Source of the DNA: Notolepis coatsorum
Lineage: Eukaryota; Chordata; Actinopteri; Aulopiformes; Paralepididae
Direction: 5' to 3'
DNA: 64,000 bases
NCBI GenBank assembly: GCA_963971535.1
Contig: OZ020589.1
Location: forward strand, 89,712,683 to 89,776,682
This document shows positions 41,687 to 54,760 of this stretch, in pieces. The notes beneath the pieces were generated by a model. The model worked only from the letters and a program-made list of their open reading frames with translations. It did not search any database and was not told where the DNA came from. Position 1 is the stretch's first letter. Every line of letters begins with the position of its first letter. The translations under genes were made by a program, and so were the position numbers.

Positions 41687-44600
41687 ATGGCTACGGCTAA
41701 CTCTGAGAGCTTCAAGCTCTGCTCCTGGAATGTTCGAGGCCTGCAGAGGTTGGCTAAGAGGAAGGCGATTCTGACCTTTTTAAGGAGGGAGAATGTGTCG
41801 ATTGCTTTTTTACAAGAAACTCATATGGGGCCCAACGACACTGCTAAACTCCAAAAGAGCTGGGTAGGACAGGTCTTTGCTACAAACTATTCTACGTTTA
41901 GTAGGGGCGTGGCCATATTGATCAATAAAAATCTCCCCTTTAGACTTATAACTTCCTCTGTGGATAGCCAAGGTCGCTATGTGATTATCAAAGGGGTTCT
42001 TAAGGGTAAAGAAATGACATTTATGAATGTATACTGTCCCCCAGGCTATTCCCCTGACTTTCTATCCAAGATATTTGCTGAGTTTAATGGCCTGGCCTCC
42101 GAGAACGCCTTTGTGGGCGGAGACTTTAATTGTCACCTCATACCGTCTCTTGACAAACTCCCACCCAGTCTGGCTCCCCCCTCTAGGCAAGCAAAGACGC
42201 TCACCTCCCTATGCGAAGACACTGGATACTCAGATGTCTGGAGAACCCTTTGCCCATCAGAACTGAAGTTCACCTTTTTTAGCGGCCCACACAAGAGCAA
42301 CAGTAGAATAGACTATTTCTTCATCCCTTCCTCTAAGCTCTTTCTAGTATCGTCCTGCACAATCGGAAGCATCGTTCTATCGGATCACGCCCCTATATAC
42401 CTGGTCTACTCCCTGTCAGAAGAGAGAGCGCTGTCGAGGCGTTGGCGCCTCAACCCATACCTCCTCAAAGATGATATATTTGTCTCCTATTTCGAATCGG
42501 AATTCAAAATGTTCTACTCAATTAACTTTCGCTCTACGGATAACCCGTCTCTACTCTGGGAAACATCTAAGGTCTTTTCTTGTGGACTGATTATATCTTA
42601 TGTATCATCCAAGAAGCGCAAGAAAAATGAACAATGTAAACTTCTTGAATCCAAACTAGCCGACCTTGAAAATCAGCATGTTTCAAACCCAGCCCCGGCT
42701 GTGCTTATGGAGCTTACAGCCACCAGAGTGGCGCTAAACACTCTTCTGATCCAGGACGCCGAATATTCTCTTAAATTTGCCAAACAGAGAATGTACGAAC
42801 ACGGTGACAAGCCGGGTAGGTGCCTGGCTAACTTGGCAAAAAAAAGGGCTGACACCCAAGTAATAGCCTCAATCTCCGACTCCAACGGGGTCAGGTCCTT
42901 TGACACTAAAACTATTAACAAAGAGTTTGCCTCTTTCTATGCCCAACTCTATAGGACCGAACGACCCGATGGTGCTCTCTCTGACATGCAGGCCTTCTTC
43001 GCTGAATTACGCCTCCCTAAGGTATCGAAAGATCAGAACTTGCTCCTTAACGCCCCAATTACGAAGGAAGAAGCTCTGGGCGCCCTTAAGGCTATGCCAT
43101 CTGGTAAGGCTCCGGGCCGGACGGTTTCGGATGCGAGTTTTATAAAGAGTTCGGTCATATTCTATTAGATCCCCTGCTGGCAATGCTTAATCACTCCGCT
43201 GAAGTGGGGATACTGCCCCAGTCTCTACGGGAGGCTAATATCTGCCTTCTCCTTAAGAAGGGTAAATGCCCTGAGGAGTGCGCCTCCTATAGGCCTATAG
43301 CCCTACTCAATTCGGACCAAAAGTTGCTTTCCAAGATCCTGTCCATGCGCCTGGAAAAAGTACTCCCTTTTATTATTAATGAAGATCAGACCGGTTTTAT
43401 TAAGGGTAGGAACTCTACCGACAACATGAGACGGCTCCTCAATATCATCCAAATGACTCGTGAGACAGACCACCCCGCTGTGGTTCTGTCTCTCGACGCG
43501 GAGAAGGCGTTTGACCGTGTAGAATGGCCGTATCTATTTTTAACCCTCGCTGAATTTGGCTTAGGTGACACCTTTATTGACTGGGTCAAGGTTCTTTACA
43601 ACTCGCGGATGTCGGCGGTCCTGACTAATGGACTTAGGTCTAGCAACTTTCCTCTGCAGCGGGGGAACCCCCAGGGGGATCCTCTTAGCCCTTTACTATT
43701 CGACATGGCCATAGAACCACTCGCACAGGCCGTAAGGCAGTCAGCTGAGATCTCAGGTATTAGAGTGGGCGGGAGGGAGCACAAAATCACCCTTTACGCG
43801 GACGACGTGCTGATCTTTGTGTCTAAGCCTGACTCTTCAATTCCATGTCTAACCCGCATGATTTCCACATTTGGAACCTTCTCGGGGTACAAAATAAACT
43901 TTTCCAAATCCGAAGCAATGCCACTTGGGACACTCAAATCTATCCCGATACTGCCCGAGCCCTTCCCATTTCGCTGGTCGCCCTCCGGCTTCGTTTACCT
44001 AGGAGTATTTGTGACACCCACCTATGATACGTTGGCTAAGGCCAATTTTCCCCCTCTTTTAGACACCATAAGGGCAGACTTAGTTAGATGGGCCCCCTTA
44101 CCGATCTCCTGGCTGGGTAGGATTGCCCTCGTCAAGATGAACGTACTCCCCAGACTGTTGTACCCTCTCCAAATGATCCCAGTGTTGCTGACAAACAAGG
44201 TTATCAAGGTGCTGGAAGGCTGGCTAAGCTCATTCATTTGGAATGGGAAGAAACCGCGTCTGAAAATGGCCAAATTACAGATGGATAGTGAAGATGGGGG
44301 TCTAGACCTACCTAATATTAGACACTACCAGCTGGCGGCACACCTCAGGGTGTAATCTAAGTCCCCCCTGTGGAACCTACTATTTATCAAAGACTTTAGG
44401 TCTGTGAGGAAGGTGTGCTCCAACCCCATCACATTATGTTCCGTCAAGGCCTGGAAGACTGTCCGTAAGGTGGAGGGCCGAGCCAAGCTGACCTCTCCTC
44501 TTACCCCGATTGTAGACAATCCCGACTTTAAGCCAAACCAAATCGGCGGCGGCTTCAAGACCTGGTATAGGCAGGGCATAACCGATCTTGGCCACCTGTT

Positions 44601-45447
44601 TGATGGCCGGACCCTAATGTCCTTTACACAGCTGCAGCAGCGATATGGTCTATTGAAAGCGGAATTTTTTAGGTACCTACAAATTAGGCAGTTTATCACC
44701 AAGGACACCTCACTTTTAACTGACATCTCCACCTCGCAGGTGGAGAAAGCCCTCTCCTTACAGATCCCCAAAAAACAAATATCTATCTTCTATAGTACTC
44801 TGAACCTTAATTCATCTTTATCTTCCTATGTTACTAAACAGTCCTGGGAAGAGGATTTGGACATAGAAATCACAGATGCAGACTGGCAGGATACGTGGAC
44901 CTACGCAAAAAAAATCTCGGTTTGTAACCGCACCAAGGCCATCCAAATTAGAATATTTCATCGCATTCATATTACCCCCGCCCGTAGAAGTAAAATGGAT
45001 CCCAATACGTCCCCACTTTGCTTTAAATGCAAGATAGAGATTGGAAATCACGTCCACTGTTTTTGGACCTGTGTAAAACTACAGAGCTACTGGTACGATG
45101 TTGTAGAAGAACTGTCTGACATATTTCACACCCCCATCGAGCTGGATCCCCTCTGCCTTTTGCTGGGCCTCCCAGATATTCATGTTACCAATTCCAAACA
45201 TAAGAGACTGTTCAATTTGTTGACATTTGCTGCTAGAAAGAACATCCTGTTGTTTTGGATCAAGGACGAGGTCCCGTCAATGAGGTCATGGCACAATATC
45301 ATAATGGAATGTATCCCCTGTGAATATATTACATGTATGCTGCATTCCAAGTTGGACACTTTTTATGAGATCTGGGACCCCTATCTGTCACATATTGGGC
45401 CTGCACTATCCACCACTGTACTCGCCGGATTTCCCCATTACCAGTAA
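41687..45447 (+). pseudogene. LINE-C ORF2 (endonuclease-RT), one frameshift and one stop
   Basis: Starts MATANSESFKLCSWNVRGLQ. The endonuclease has LQETHMG, GGDFNCHL, RIDYFF and LSDHAPIY, all catalytic motifs. The RT has SYRPIALLNSDQKLLSK, DQTGFIKGR, LSLDAEKAFDRV, GNPQGDPLSPLLFD and YADDVLIF. Near 43116 one C is missing (PGR replaces PGPDG), shifting the frame. A TAA at 44353 follows HLRV. The frame continues to 45447 with the zinc region CFKCKIEIGNHVHCFWTC. Clearly once functional. Confidence 0.88.
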
Positions 45448-45469
45448 CCTCCCACTGCTGCCTTGTTTT

Positions 45470-45900
45470 GTCTACGGTACTGGCATTGTAAATACTGTAC
45501 ATGTCCTATTGACTACAGTGGCACTATACATGTTCTCTTGACTGCGGTAATACTGTACATGTTCTCTTGACTACAGTAGGGCTGTACATGTACCCTTGTC
45601 CCTTGACTACAGTGACACTGTACATGTCCACTTGACTACAGTAGTACTGTACATGCCCACTTGACTACATTGATACTGTACATGTCCTCTTGGCTACAGT
45701 AGTGCGGTACATGTTCTCTTGACTACAGTAATGCTGTACATATACCTTTGACTACAGCAATGCGGTACATGCCCACTTGACTACAGTGATACTGTACATG
45801 CCCTCTTGACTATAATAATACTGTACAGCCCACTTGACTACATTGTTACTGTACGTGTCCTCTTGGCTGCAGTAGTACTGTACGTGCACTCTGGGCTACT
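45470..45900 (+). repeat. Minisatellite in the LINE-C 3' UTR
   Basis: About ten diverged units of ~40 bp with ACTGTACATGT.C.CTTGACTAC and AGT at the joint. It begins right after the ORF2 stop. Units vary (TGTACATGCCC, TGTACATATACC), so it is old or fast-evolving. 45901-46190 is AT-rich 3' UTR. Confidence 0.8.
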
Positions 45901-46245
45901 AGGGAATACACGGTCATATGCACACGTTCACAACACACATATATGCATGTACACATAAAACATATACATAGGTAAAGCACACGCACATATGGGTAGGTAG
46001 AACACACGTATATATAGCACACGAGATAAGGCGCACACGTGAAAGCCACACTTATTTCATTTTATTTTATTTATTTAATTTTCTATTGTCATTTCCCTAT
46101 TTAATTTTTATTGTCTTTTTTCTTTTCTGTTTGCCTGTCTTGTATTGTTATTACTGTTGTTAGTGTCATTATTTTTATTATTATTGATGGTATTGTATTG
46201 TGATGTCTTGTTCTATGTTGAAAATTGAAAATAAAAACATTTATA

Positions 46246-46836
46246 AGAATATGGGGATTGAAAGAAGGAGTCGAAGGGGAATCGGTGACCCAATATGTGG
46301 AAAAGCTTATCAAGGAACAACTGTAGGAGACGGGACTGGAAAAAATGGAGATACAGAGGGCCCACAGGGCGTTGGCTCCGAGACCGAAACCGGACAGACC
46401 TCCGAGGGCGGTGATTATTAACTTTCTGAGATTTGAGATTAAGGAATTGATACTCAGAACCGCGTGGACCAAGAAGATAGAAATCGAGGGGAAAAGACTG
46501 TTGTTTGATCACGATTACTCGACAGCGGTAGCAATAACACGCAGGTCCTACGCGGGACTGAAGAGAATTCTGAAAGAAAACGGAATGAAATTCCAATCAC
46601 CCATGACCTCGCTAAGGATTCACTGGAAGGAAGGGACGGTGACGTATGCGACGGCGCGGGAGGCGGCGGAGGAGATGAGGCGATGGGGGATGCAGATGGC
46701 GGAGGACGGAGAAGGAAGGGGACAGGAGGGCCAGACGCTGAGCCTGCAGCAGAGATTGGAGAAAGCACGCAGATGGACCAGAGTAGGAGATCGAAACCCG
46801 GGAGAGGAGGGAGGAGAGAGGAGAAGGCCGAGGTGA
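46246..46836 (+). pseudogene. LINE-B ORF1, 3' part
   Basis: Resumes at the duplicated site. In frame: LKEGVEGESVTQYVEKLIKE, a TAG at about 46318, then EIQRAHRALAPRPKPDRPPR and AVIINFLRFEIKELIL (ORF1p C-terminal domain), ending in an Arg/Glu-rich tail at 46836. An overlapping frame to 46922 is GC-rich and not a gene. Confidence 0.8.
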
Positions 46837-46922
46837 GACGTGACAGACCGAAGGCGGAGACGGACGAGGAGGCCAGAGACGGAGAAGGAGGGGAGAGGAG
46901 GCGGGAGGAGACGAACGTATGA

Positions 46923-47668
46923 GTACACGCACAAGAGATTGAAAAAAACTATCCAAATAGAGACAAAATATAGAAACTGAAATAACATATACATAAACAC
47001 ACATTCCCAGGTAGAGGCAGGATATAGGAACGAACATAACGTATACATGGACACATAATACACATGCTGATGGAGGAAATAAATGGAAATATAATTAGGT
47101 ATGATAGACGGAACACAGAACATATTGAAGCAAATACATAGACACACGCTGCGAGTAACACAGTTGGAAGGGATTAAGGGGATAAATGGACATCACATAG
47201 AAAATAGAGGGGAGGAAAAGAAAGTAAAAAGGGGTACACAGAAGACACTACACACGGGTTTGGGAGGAAGGAGGGACATTGGAACATATGAGCCACATTG
47301 AGAGGGACCTAGGAAATGGGGGTCCTTGATCAGAATGAAGGACAGAGCGCTTTTGACCAGGAGCTCGACAGCAATAAAAACAGTAAGAAGGCTGGACAAA
47401 TATGACGAGCGGTTGGGGGTAAAGGTTTCAAACCCCCAAGCCGTCAGGAGGAGGCCTCTCACTAGGAGAGCAATTACTCCTCACCCACCAGCAGGGGACA
47501 GGGGGGGACACAGGGACCCCCCGAACGCCTTGGGAGCACTTTATGTAAAGTTTATGTTTTTTATTTATGTTAATCATTATATATATTCGGTGAAGAGAGC
47601 GGAGGCTACAACCGGAGGGGGGAATGAATGTGACATGGGGGGCACTGACAGACGAAAGAAGAAGAAAG
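46923..47668 (+). other. LINE-B spacer between ORF1 and ORF2
   Basis: AC/AT-rich with short frames of no known kind. Confidence 0.5.
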
Positions 47669-50600
47669 ATGACAATGGTTAAAGGTATAAAAATGATGTC
47701 GTTAAACGTTAATGGAATGAATAATACGATAAAGAGGGGCAAAGTGATGTTGAAGTGTAAAAAAAGTGAGATGGAAGTGATTTTTCTGCAGGAGACACAT
47801 TTGGTAGCACAGGATCATGAGAAACTGAAGAGATTTGGATATGAAAATGCATACTATAGTTCCTTTAAACGGAACCTGAGGAGAGGAGTAATCACGTTAA
47901 TCAAAAACACAGTCAAATTTGAATTGATCAAGGAAGTAAGAGACAAGGAGGGAAGGTTTGTTCTGGTGAAGGGAAAAATGGAGGGTCAAATGATTACGTT
48001 AGTGAATGTTTATGCACCCCCAGAGAGTGAGAGGGATTTATATGAGACCATTTTTGATATGATAGTGATGGAACTAGAAGGGATATTGATATGCGCGGGA
48101 GATTTTAATGTAGTACTGAATCACGACCTAGACACCACGAGTACTAGAAAAGGACGGGCACCAATCAGTAGATATATGAATATTCAGATGATGGAAATGG
48201 GAATTACAGATGTTTGGAGGGGGATGCACGCCATGGACAGGGAATACACACATTACTCACACCCGCACGTGACATATGCGAGAATAGACTACTTTTTGAT
48301 GACGACGGGGGACAGTTACAGGGTACGGGAGAGCAGAATAAGAGTAGCGGACATATCGGATCACAGTGCCATATATCTGACAGTAGATCTAGAAGGGAGA
48401 CGGAGGAACACGATCTGGAGACTAAATGTAGGAATATTAAATAACAAGGGGGTGAGTCAGATCAAGGAGGAGATAGCCAGGTATAAGGAAGAAAATGACA
48501 ACAGGGCGGTAGATCCGAACATTCTATGGGACACACTGAAGGTGGTGATAAGGGGGAAATTGATGGAGAAGACAGCAATGCTGAAGAAGGCCAGAACGGA
48601 GACATATCACAATCTGATAGGGAAGCTGAAGAAGCTAGAGGGGAGACACCAGATATCAAAAGAACAGGAAACGCTCTGAGAAATCAAAGAAGTAAAGGCC
48701 AGGATAAATAGGGAATTATTGACGGAAATAGAAAAGAAAGCGAGGTTCATGAAACAAACGTACTATGAAGGGGGACCAAAAGCGACCAGACTGTTGGCTA
48801 GGAGAATTAGGACGCAACAGAAGTTGAACACGATACACACAATAAGGGATACAAAGACTAATGAAATATTGAGAGACCCAGCTGAAATAGAGAGGACATT
48901 TAGAGAATACTATGAGAAACTATACACACAGCCAAAAGCAGCGGGAGAAGAGGAAATAGAAGCATATCTGGAGAAGCTAGAGTTACCATCGATAGGGAAA
49001 GAACAGAATGAAGAATTAAATAAAATAATTACGGAACGAGAACTGGAAGAGGCAATTAGTAGAGCTAAAAACAACAAATCTCCGGGGAGCGACGGATTCC
49101 CATCGGAATTCTACAAGACATTTAGAAAGGAATTAGCACCCATGTTAGGGGCGGCGTTCAGACACACGATGGAAGAGGGCAAAATGCCCCCCTCGTGGAA
49201 GGAAGCCATAATCACCACGATACCGAAGGAAGGGAAGGATAGAGAATTATGTAGTAGTTTCAGACCTGTGTCCATACTCAACGTGGATTACAAGATGTAT
49301 ACATCGATAATATCAAAGAGATTTGAGACGTTTATGCCAGACATTATAGATGAAGATCAAACTGGATTTATTAAAGGGAGACAGACACAGGACAACGTGA
49401 GAAAGACATTACACATAGTAGAGGAGATACAAAAACAAGGTGGTAGCGCGGTACTGATTAGCCTAGATGCAGAAAAAGCATTCGACAGTGTGAGCTGGAC
49501 ATTTTTATATAAAACATTGATGAGGTTCGGACTGAACGGGAGGGCGATGAAGATGATCAAGGCGCTATATCAAGAACCGACAGCGAGGGTTAAGGTGAAT
49601 GGCAGCCTGACGGATAGAATCAGATTAGAGAGGGCTACCAGACAGGGATGTTGTCTCTCACCAACGCTCTTCGCCGTTTTCATAGAACCACTGGCACAAC
49701 TGATCAGACAGACCGAGGACATTAAGGGAGTAAGGATAAAGGGAACGGAATATAAACTAGGCCTATTTGCGGACGACGTGATAGTATACATGAGGCAACC
49801 AGACAAGAGCTTCCCGGCACTGATGGATCTACTGAAGGAATATGGCCACTACTCAGGATACAAACTAAATGTGACAAAGACACAGACCTTAGCATGGAAC
49901 TATACCCCAACGACGGAAATTAGGGAACAGTACGGGATAAGATGGGACATGGACAAGATTAAATACTTAGGGGTGAACATCACAAGAGGGGTGGGGAAAC
50001 TGTTTGAGGCGAACTATACACAGATAAATCAGAACATCAAGAGAGACTTAGAGAGATGGACAGTAATGCCCTTGGACTTCAATTCAAGAATAGAGGTCAT
50101 TAAAATGAACATACTATCAAGGTTACTGTACCTGTTCCAGTCACTACCGATACAAATACCACAGAATCAATTCAGGGAGTGGGACAGACTGATATCGAGG
50201 TTCATATGGGCGGGGAGAAGACCACGGGTCAGATATAAAACACTACAACTACCAAAGGAAGAGGGAGGGATGGCAGTACCCAGCCTACAAGATTATTATT
50301 ATGCAGCGCAACTGAGAGCAGTGACGTGCTGGTGTAACGACAAATATGAGGCAAGATGGAAAGACATTGAAAAAGAAGGGGAGGGATACAAGATACAAGC
50401 TCTGGTGGGAGATAGGGAACTGTTCAAAGAAAAAGAGGGACTGTTAGATCCTATCACCAAATGCACCTTGACCATATGGAACAGAGTAGTAAAAACACAC
50501 AAATTAGAGAAGCAGTCAGGGGTTCTGAGATGGATAGCACATGACAAGAGATTCAAACCAGGGAGGCTGGACCATGGATTCAGAAGGTGGGAGAGGGGGG

Positions 50601-52227
50601 GGGGGGGCAACAGCAATATGCAAAATGATAGAGAAGGGGGAAATGCAAACACTACAAAAATTAAAGGAGAAATTTGGACTAGAAAACAAGGACCACTTCA
50701 GATATCTACAGATTAGAGATTACTATAATAAAGAAATAAGAGGGGACAAGGAAGAAGAACAGAATGGAATAATTAGGATGATAGTAAGGGCATACGAAGG
50801 AGGGAAAGGAAGGGTAATATCAGCACTGTACCGGGCTATAATGACCAGCAAGGGACACACGACCGATTATATAAGGGAGAAATGGGAGAGAGAACTAGAG
50901 ATAGGAATAACAGGGAAGGAATGGGGGAACATATGCAAGGTGCAACATTCAACAACAGGATCGAGGATTTGGATTTGGAGTTTGGATGGAAAAACATAAT
51001 CAGATTCTTTATAACCCCAGAGCTGAAGGGAAAATATGCACCAACACAAAGAGCATGCTGGAGGATGTGTGGGAAGGAGGGGGCAAATCACACGCACATA
51101 TTCTGGGGATGTCAGAAGCTGAAGGGGTATTGGGAGGAGACAGGGGAGGCAATGATCAGAATATTAGGATACGGGTTACCACAAACAGGACTGGTGCTTT
51201 ACTTAGGAGACCTGACACACGAGGGAATACAAGGGGGGGACAAATATTTAATAAAGATAATGTTGATAGCGGCCAGAAAAGCAATAACAAGACTGTGGTA
51301 CAAAGAAGACCCACCGACAATAGCACAATGGGTAGGAATAGTGGAAGAGATACAGGATATGGAGAGGATAACACACATGCTGAGCAGGGGCGGATTTAGG
51401 ATTGTAGGAGATCCGGGGCTTAGCCCAGATGGGCCCCCTTTTTTTTTTAAATTTTTTTTAAATTTTTTATTTCTTTATTATTATTATTATTATAATTTTT
51501 TTGTTTTGTTTGGGCAGGCAATGGGTGGTTTGGAGGGGGCCAGGCACTACCCCCTCCACGACAGATTTTTTTTTAATTTAATGAACCTGTACGTGCAATT
51601 TCCTGCAATATAGAGCCTTCAATCTTGACCAATAAAGCTGCTCTTTTCACTATAAAACTCAGTTAACCATAACGTAGTTATGGTTCGATTTATATATTGG
51701 GGGGGGGGGATATATCATATTTTTCATATAATCAAAAAGTGGTGGAGCAAGATCATACCTTTGCTCCCCCAAGTTCAATAGTGGGAGAGCAGAGATGCTC
51801 CGAATGCTCTTATGGCCAGGCGTCTATGATTCACTGATACAAAGTAAAATAGTGCAGTGCAATAAAATAGTTAGTAAAATAGAATAAAATAATGCAATAG
51901 TGCATTGCAATAAAATAGTTATCATCGTATTTAATCGGGAGGCCGGTAAGGAGTGCATTACAGTAGTCGAGTTGGCTTGAGATAAAGGCATGGATCTGGT
52001 TTTCAGCGTCCTTTTGATTTATAAATGGCCGTACTTTAGCTATGTTTCTAAGGTGGAAGAATTAAGTTTTTGTCAACTTGTTGATTGTGATTTAAAGCTT
52101 AGGTCTGAGTCTACCATAACACCAAGACTTAACTCACTCAAATACAGTTAGCAGCTGGATAGACCACAGATGGAAATTAGCTTCTGCTAAATCTGGTGCA
52201 AACATATTTTCATGTAACAATGATGAA

Positions 52228-52266
<39 letters not shown>

Positions 52267-52455
52267 TAGATTCGGGGCTTTTCAGAATACATCCGGGGCT
52301 TGAGCCCAGGTAGCCACCCCCTAGCTCCGCCCCTGATGCTGAGGTTACAGGAAGAGAAATTTGGAGAAAGATGGGGAAAGTGGGAGGATTACAAGGGGAA
52401 CGAAAACGACATCACAGAGGAAGAACCAAATACATCACAAGAGGGCGAAGGGTAA
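47669..52455 (+). pseudogene. LINE-B ORF2 (endonuclease-RT-zinc), stop, frameshifts, hAT insertion
   Basis: The endonuclease (47690-48400) has LNVNGMNN, LQETHLV, AGDFNVVL, RIDYFL and ISDHSAIY. In-frame TGA at 48677. The RT (48719-50600) has KSPGSDGFPSEFY, RPVSILNVDYK, DQTGFIKGRQ, ISLDAEKAFDSV, RQGCCLSPTLF and LFADDVIVYM. A poly-G run at 50594-50605 shifts the frame, and another shift lies near 50940. The zinc-type region CWRMCGKEGANHTHIFWGC is at about 51057-51113. A hAT splits the last codons (51385-52335); the frame then ends at TAA 52453. L1 clade by motif form. Confidence 0.88.
51385..52335. mobile_element. Non-autonomous hAT in LINE-B ORF2
   Basis: The ends are CAGGGGCGGATTTAGGATTG and, inverted, CAGGGGCGGAGCTAGGGGGT. 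Perfect 8-bp TSD ATGCTGAG (51377-51384 and 52336-52343). Inner repeats CGGGGCTTGAGCCC near both ends (long inverted arms). 951 bp, no transposase. Confidence 0.9.
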
Positions 52456-52627
52456 AGGAGGAAAGAGGTTCAAAGAGGGTCTCTGAACCCATGTCACACA
52501 CTTAATGTTTTTTTTTAAGATAAGACAATTGTTTTATGTTTTTTCCACTTCATTATTTATGTATGTGAATATTTGCTTAAGTCAGTATTTTTTATTTTTC
52601 GTCTTTTGGGTATTACATTTTTTCTTT

Positions 52628-52666
52628 ATGAATGAATGAATGAATGAAAACTTTATTTAACAGATT
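52628..52666 (-). mobile_element. Very short LINE-A 3'-end
   Basis: (GAAT)n, then AAAACTTTATTTAACAGATT GC, about 38 bp, inside the LINE-B 3' UTR. An extreme 5' truncation. Confidence 0.6.
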
Positions 52667-52785
52667 GCTTTATTATTTATGTCTGTTTAATAGTGTTGTT
52701 GATGTTATTGTATATGTTGTGTTGTTTGTCTATAAATGTTCAATACAAATTTAAGTTTAAAAAAAAGAAGAAACAACACACAGGA

Positions 52786-54760
52786 AACTGTGAGCTAAAT
52801 AAGACTGTATATCTCTTTACAGGACGTCATAAAACCCCCCACCAGGACAACTGTTTCACTCTTAGTGTGGGAATCTCTTCTGACTATATACTCAGGGTAA
52901 CAGACAATGGAGAATGTTAATGTACTCAGCACCAAAACAAAGACCAAAAGTCACACCTCAGTGTGACTAGCTTATAGTAGAGACAGCTGGTCTGACCAAG
53001 ACCCCAGACTTGCTCTGGAAATATATCTCAAGAATCCTAGTATTATTTATCACAACTATATCACATTAATCTGACTTATTAGATAAAAAGGGATATTTGA
53101 ATGTCATTAGAATTTCAACTGTCTATGAAGATAATAGAACATGTTCTTCTACTTCTCTGTTAAAATGTTTATATATATAAGTATGGAAATCTCAGTATCC
53201 ATAAGTTCAGTCTGGTAAATACAGGTTTGTGTTATCTTATATAGAATGTCTGGTATTGAACTATAGGTAACGAATACATTGTTTAAATTCTGGATATATA
53301 TAATTCATTACACTAAAGATACACCTTAGAAATGTTTTATTATTCAAATGAATCATCCTCTCATGGGGGGAGAAGCCAGCAGATGCCACAGTCAGCAGGA
53401 CGCCAGGTGTAAAATGACATGACCGTATTTGGAAAGACCGGCCCAGGAGGGAGACAATGTTTTGGATGTAACTTTTGATTGACCAGACAAGGCCAGGCAG
53501 TGTGTGATGTCATAACCACTATAAGACCCACATTTAAAAAGTATTAGAGGTTAGGTCAGGCACCCAGTCTGGCCTCCTCCGTCCCCATTCTTCAGATGAC
53601 AATATGGCTATGTGTGAGTACCATTCTGCTTTGAATGTTTAAGTCTGTGAGGTCATTCTAATAGACCAGAAAATTGGAAACCATGTATTCATATTTGTTA
53701 AATGATTAATCCCTGTATGTGTGCAATCCTCTTCTCCGCTTGGGCCTCAGAAAATAAAGCAATGGGTTAATTCAATATCTGTTGTGGACTACAAACTCAT
53801 TTGGGGGGAAAGCCTATTTCACCATTCTTCTCTCCATTCAGCAAACTGTGTATACTGTAACTAACCTAATATATTTACATAAGTTACGACAAATGGTACG
53901 CGTGACCCGTTCTGCGCTGCCCCGTGGTGTGCAGTGGGCTTGGCGCATGGCCGGCTGCCCAGAGCCGCGCGCCCCTGCTCACAGGATGCATGCAGGATAA
54001 AGCCGGGTTTGATATGTTCATTAGAGGGGTTACAGTTGCAGTGTTTGCTGTTTGAGTAGAGAGGATGGATGAGGTTGGTTGAGTAGTCGGGTGGGGCCCG
54101 GGGGGGAGAATATGGTTCGGCATACGGGGATGGATTGGGGCGGTGTAGATAGGCTATCCATCGATGAAGTGGCGCACTTGTTGTCCCGCAGCCGTGTGAC
54201 TGCTTGCTTTGGTGGTTGTGTGGTTGTGCAGGGCAGGAGTTCGCTTCGGCCCCCTCACTTGGGGTAAAAAGCGGTCAATGCGGGCAGCGTGTTTTCTGCC
54301 TGCCTAGGTGAGGGGGGGATAGGAGTTTCTTGTAGAAAACTTGCACGATCAGCGGTTTTTGCAATCCAGTTGGTGCCTTGAGGGAAAGCTAGTTTAGAGG
54401 CGTAGTTAATTCGACGGACTACTATGAGAGTATTTTGCCACGTTTTGATGTGGGAGGTTTAGGTTATAGGGATAGTGGCACGGATTAGAGTAAAATAATT
54501 ATCCCTTTGCCTGGTTAACGCGTTCCAAAGTCTGGTGGTTTTGGGTGCCGGGAATCGCGCTTTTTTCTCTCACTCTCTCTCTTTCTCTCTCTCTATCTCT
54601 CTCTCTCTCAAAAGGAGGGCAATATTCCAGGTACACTAGCCATGCGTTTTGTGCAGACTTTCAGTTCATGAGGACAGGGTAAAGGGATCCATATTAAGTC
54701 TGTTTTAGATGGCTGGAGATCGGGTGCTTTGGGGGCTAAATGACTGCGATTGGGCATATC
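52786..54760. other. Right flank of LINE-B; no gene recognised
   Basis: Continues the sequence broken at 38836. 53500-53770 has a TATA-like and AATAAA-bearing stretch (CCTCAGAAAATAAAGCAATG) reminiscent of an LTR, but I see no matching second LTR or clear ends. 53893-54760 has GC-rich and CT-microsatellite (54565-54610) parts without a frame. Confidence 0.35.

Larger units (their letters stand above)
39472..46245 (+). mobile_element. LINE-C, L1/Tx1-like non-LTR retrotransposon inserted in LINE-B ORF1
   Basis: 15-bp TSD AGAATATGGGGATTG (39457-39471 and 46246-46260). 177-bp 5' UTR, ORF1, ~1-kb spacer (40681-41686, poly-C at 41312-41328), ORF2, a minisatellite-bearing 3' UTR and an A-rich end AATAAAAACATTTAT. 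About 6.8 kb, apparently full length. Confidence 0.92.
38853..52769 (+). mobile_element. LINE-B, L1-like non-LTR retrotransposon, interrupted
   Basis: Perfect 16-bp TSD GAAACAACACACAGGA (38837-38852 and 52770-52785). Order: 5' UTR, ORF1 (coiled coil plus RRM-like), ORF2 (endonuclease, RT, zinc region), 3' UTR, A-rich end. LINE-C (39472-46245) and a hAT (51385-52335) are inserted. Without them the element is about 6.2 kb, about full length. Stops and frameshifts make it inactive. Confidence 0.9.

Noticed and set aside
46683-46922. Separate GC-rich ORF after LINE-B ORF1
   Set aside because: Overlaps ORF1 in another frame; Arg/Glu/Gly bias follows base composition.
38680-53895. Solo LTR bounded by TACGAC at both ends
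   Set aside because: The sequence right of the second TACGAC does not continue LINE-A, and the supposed ends lack TG...CA.
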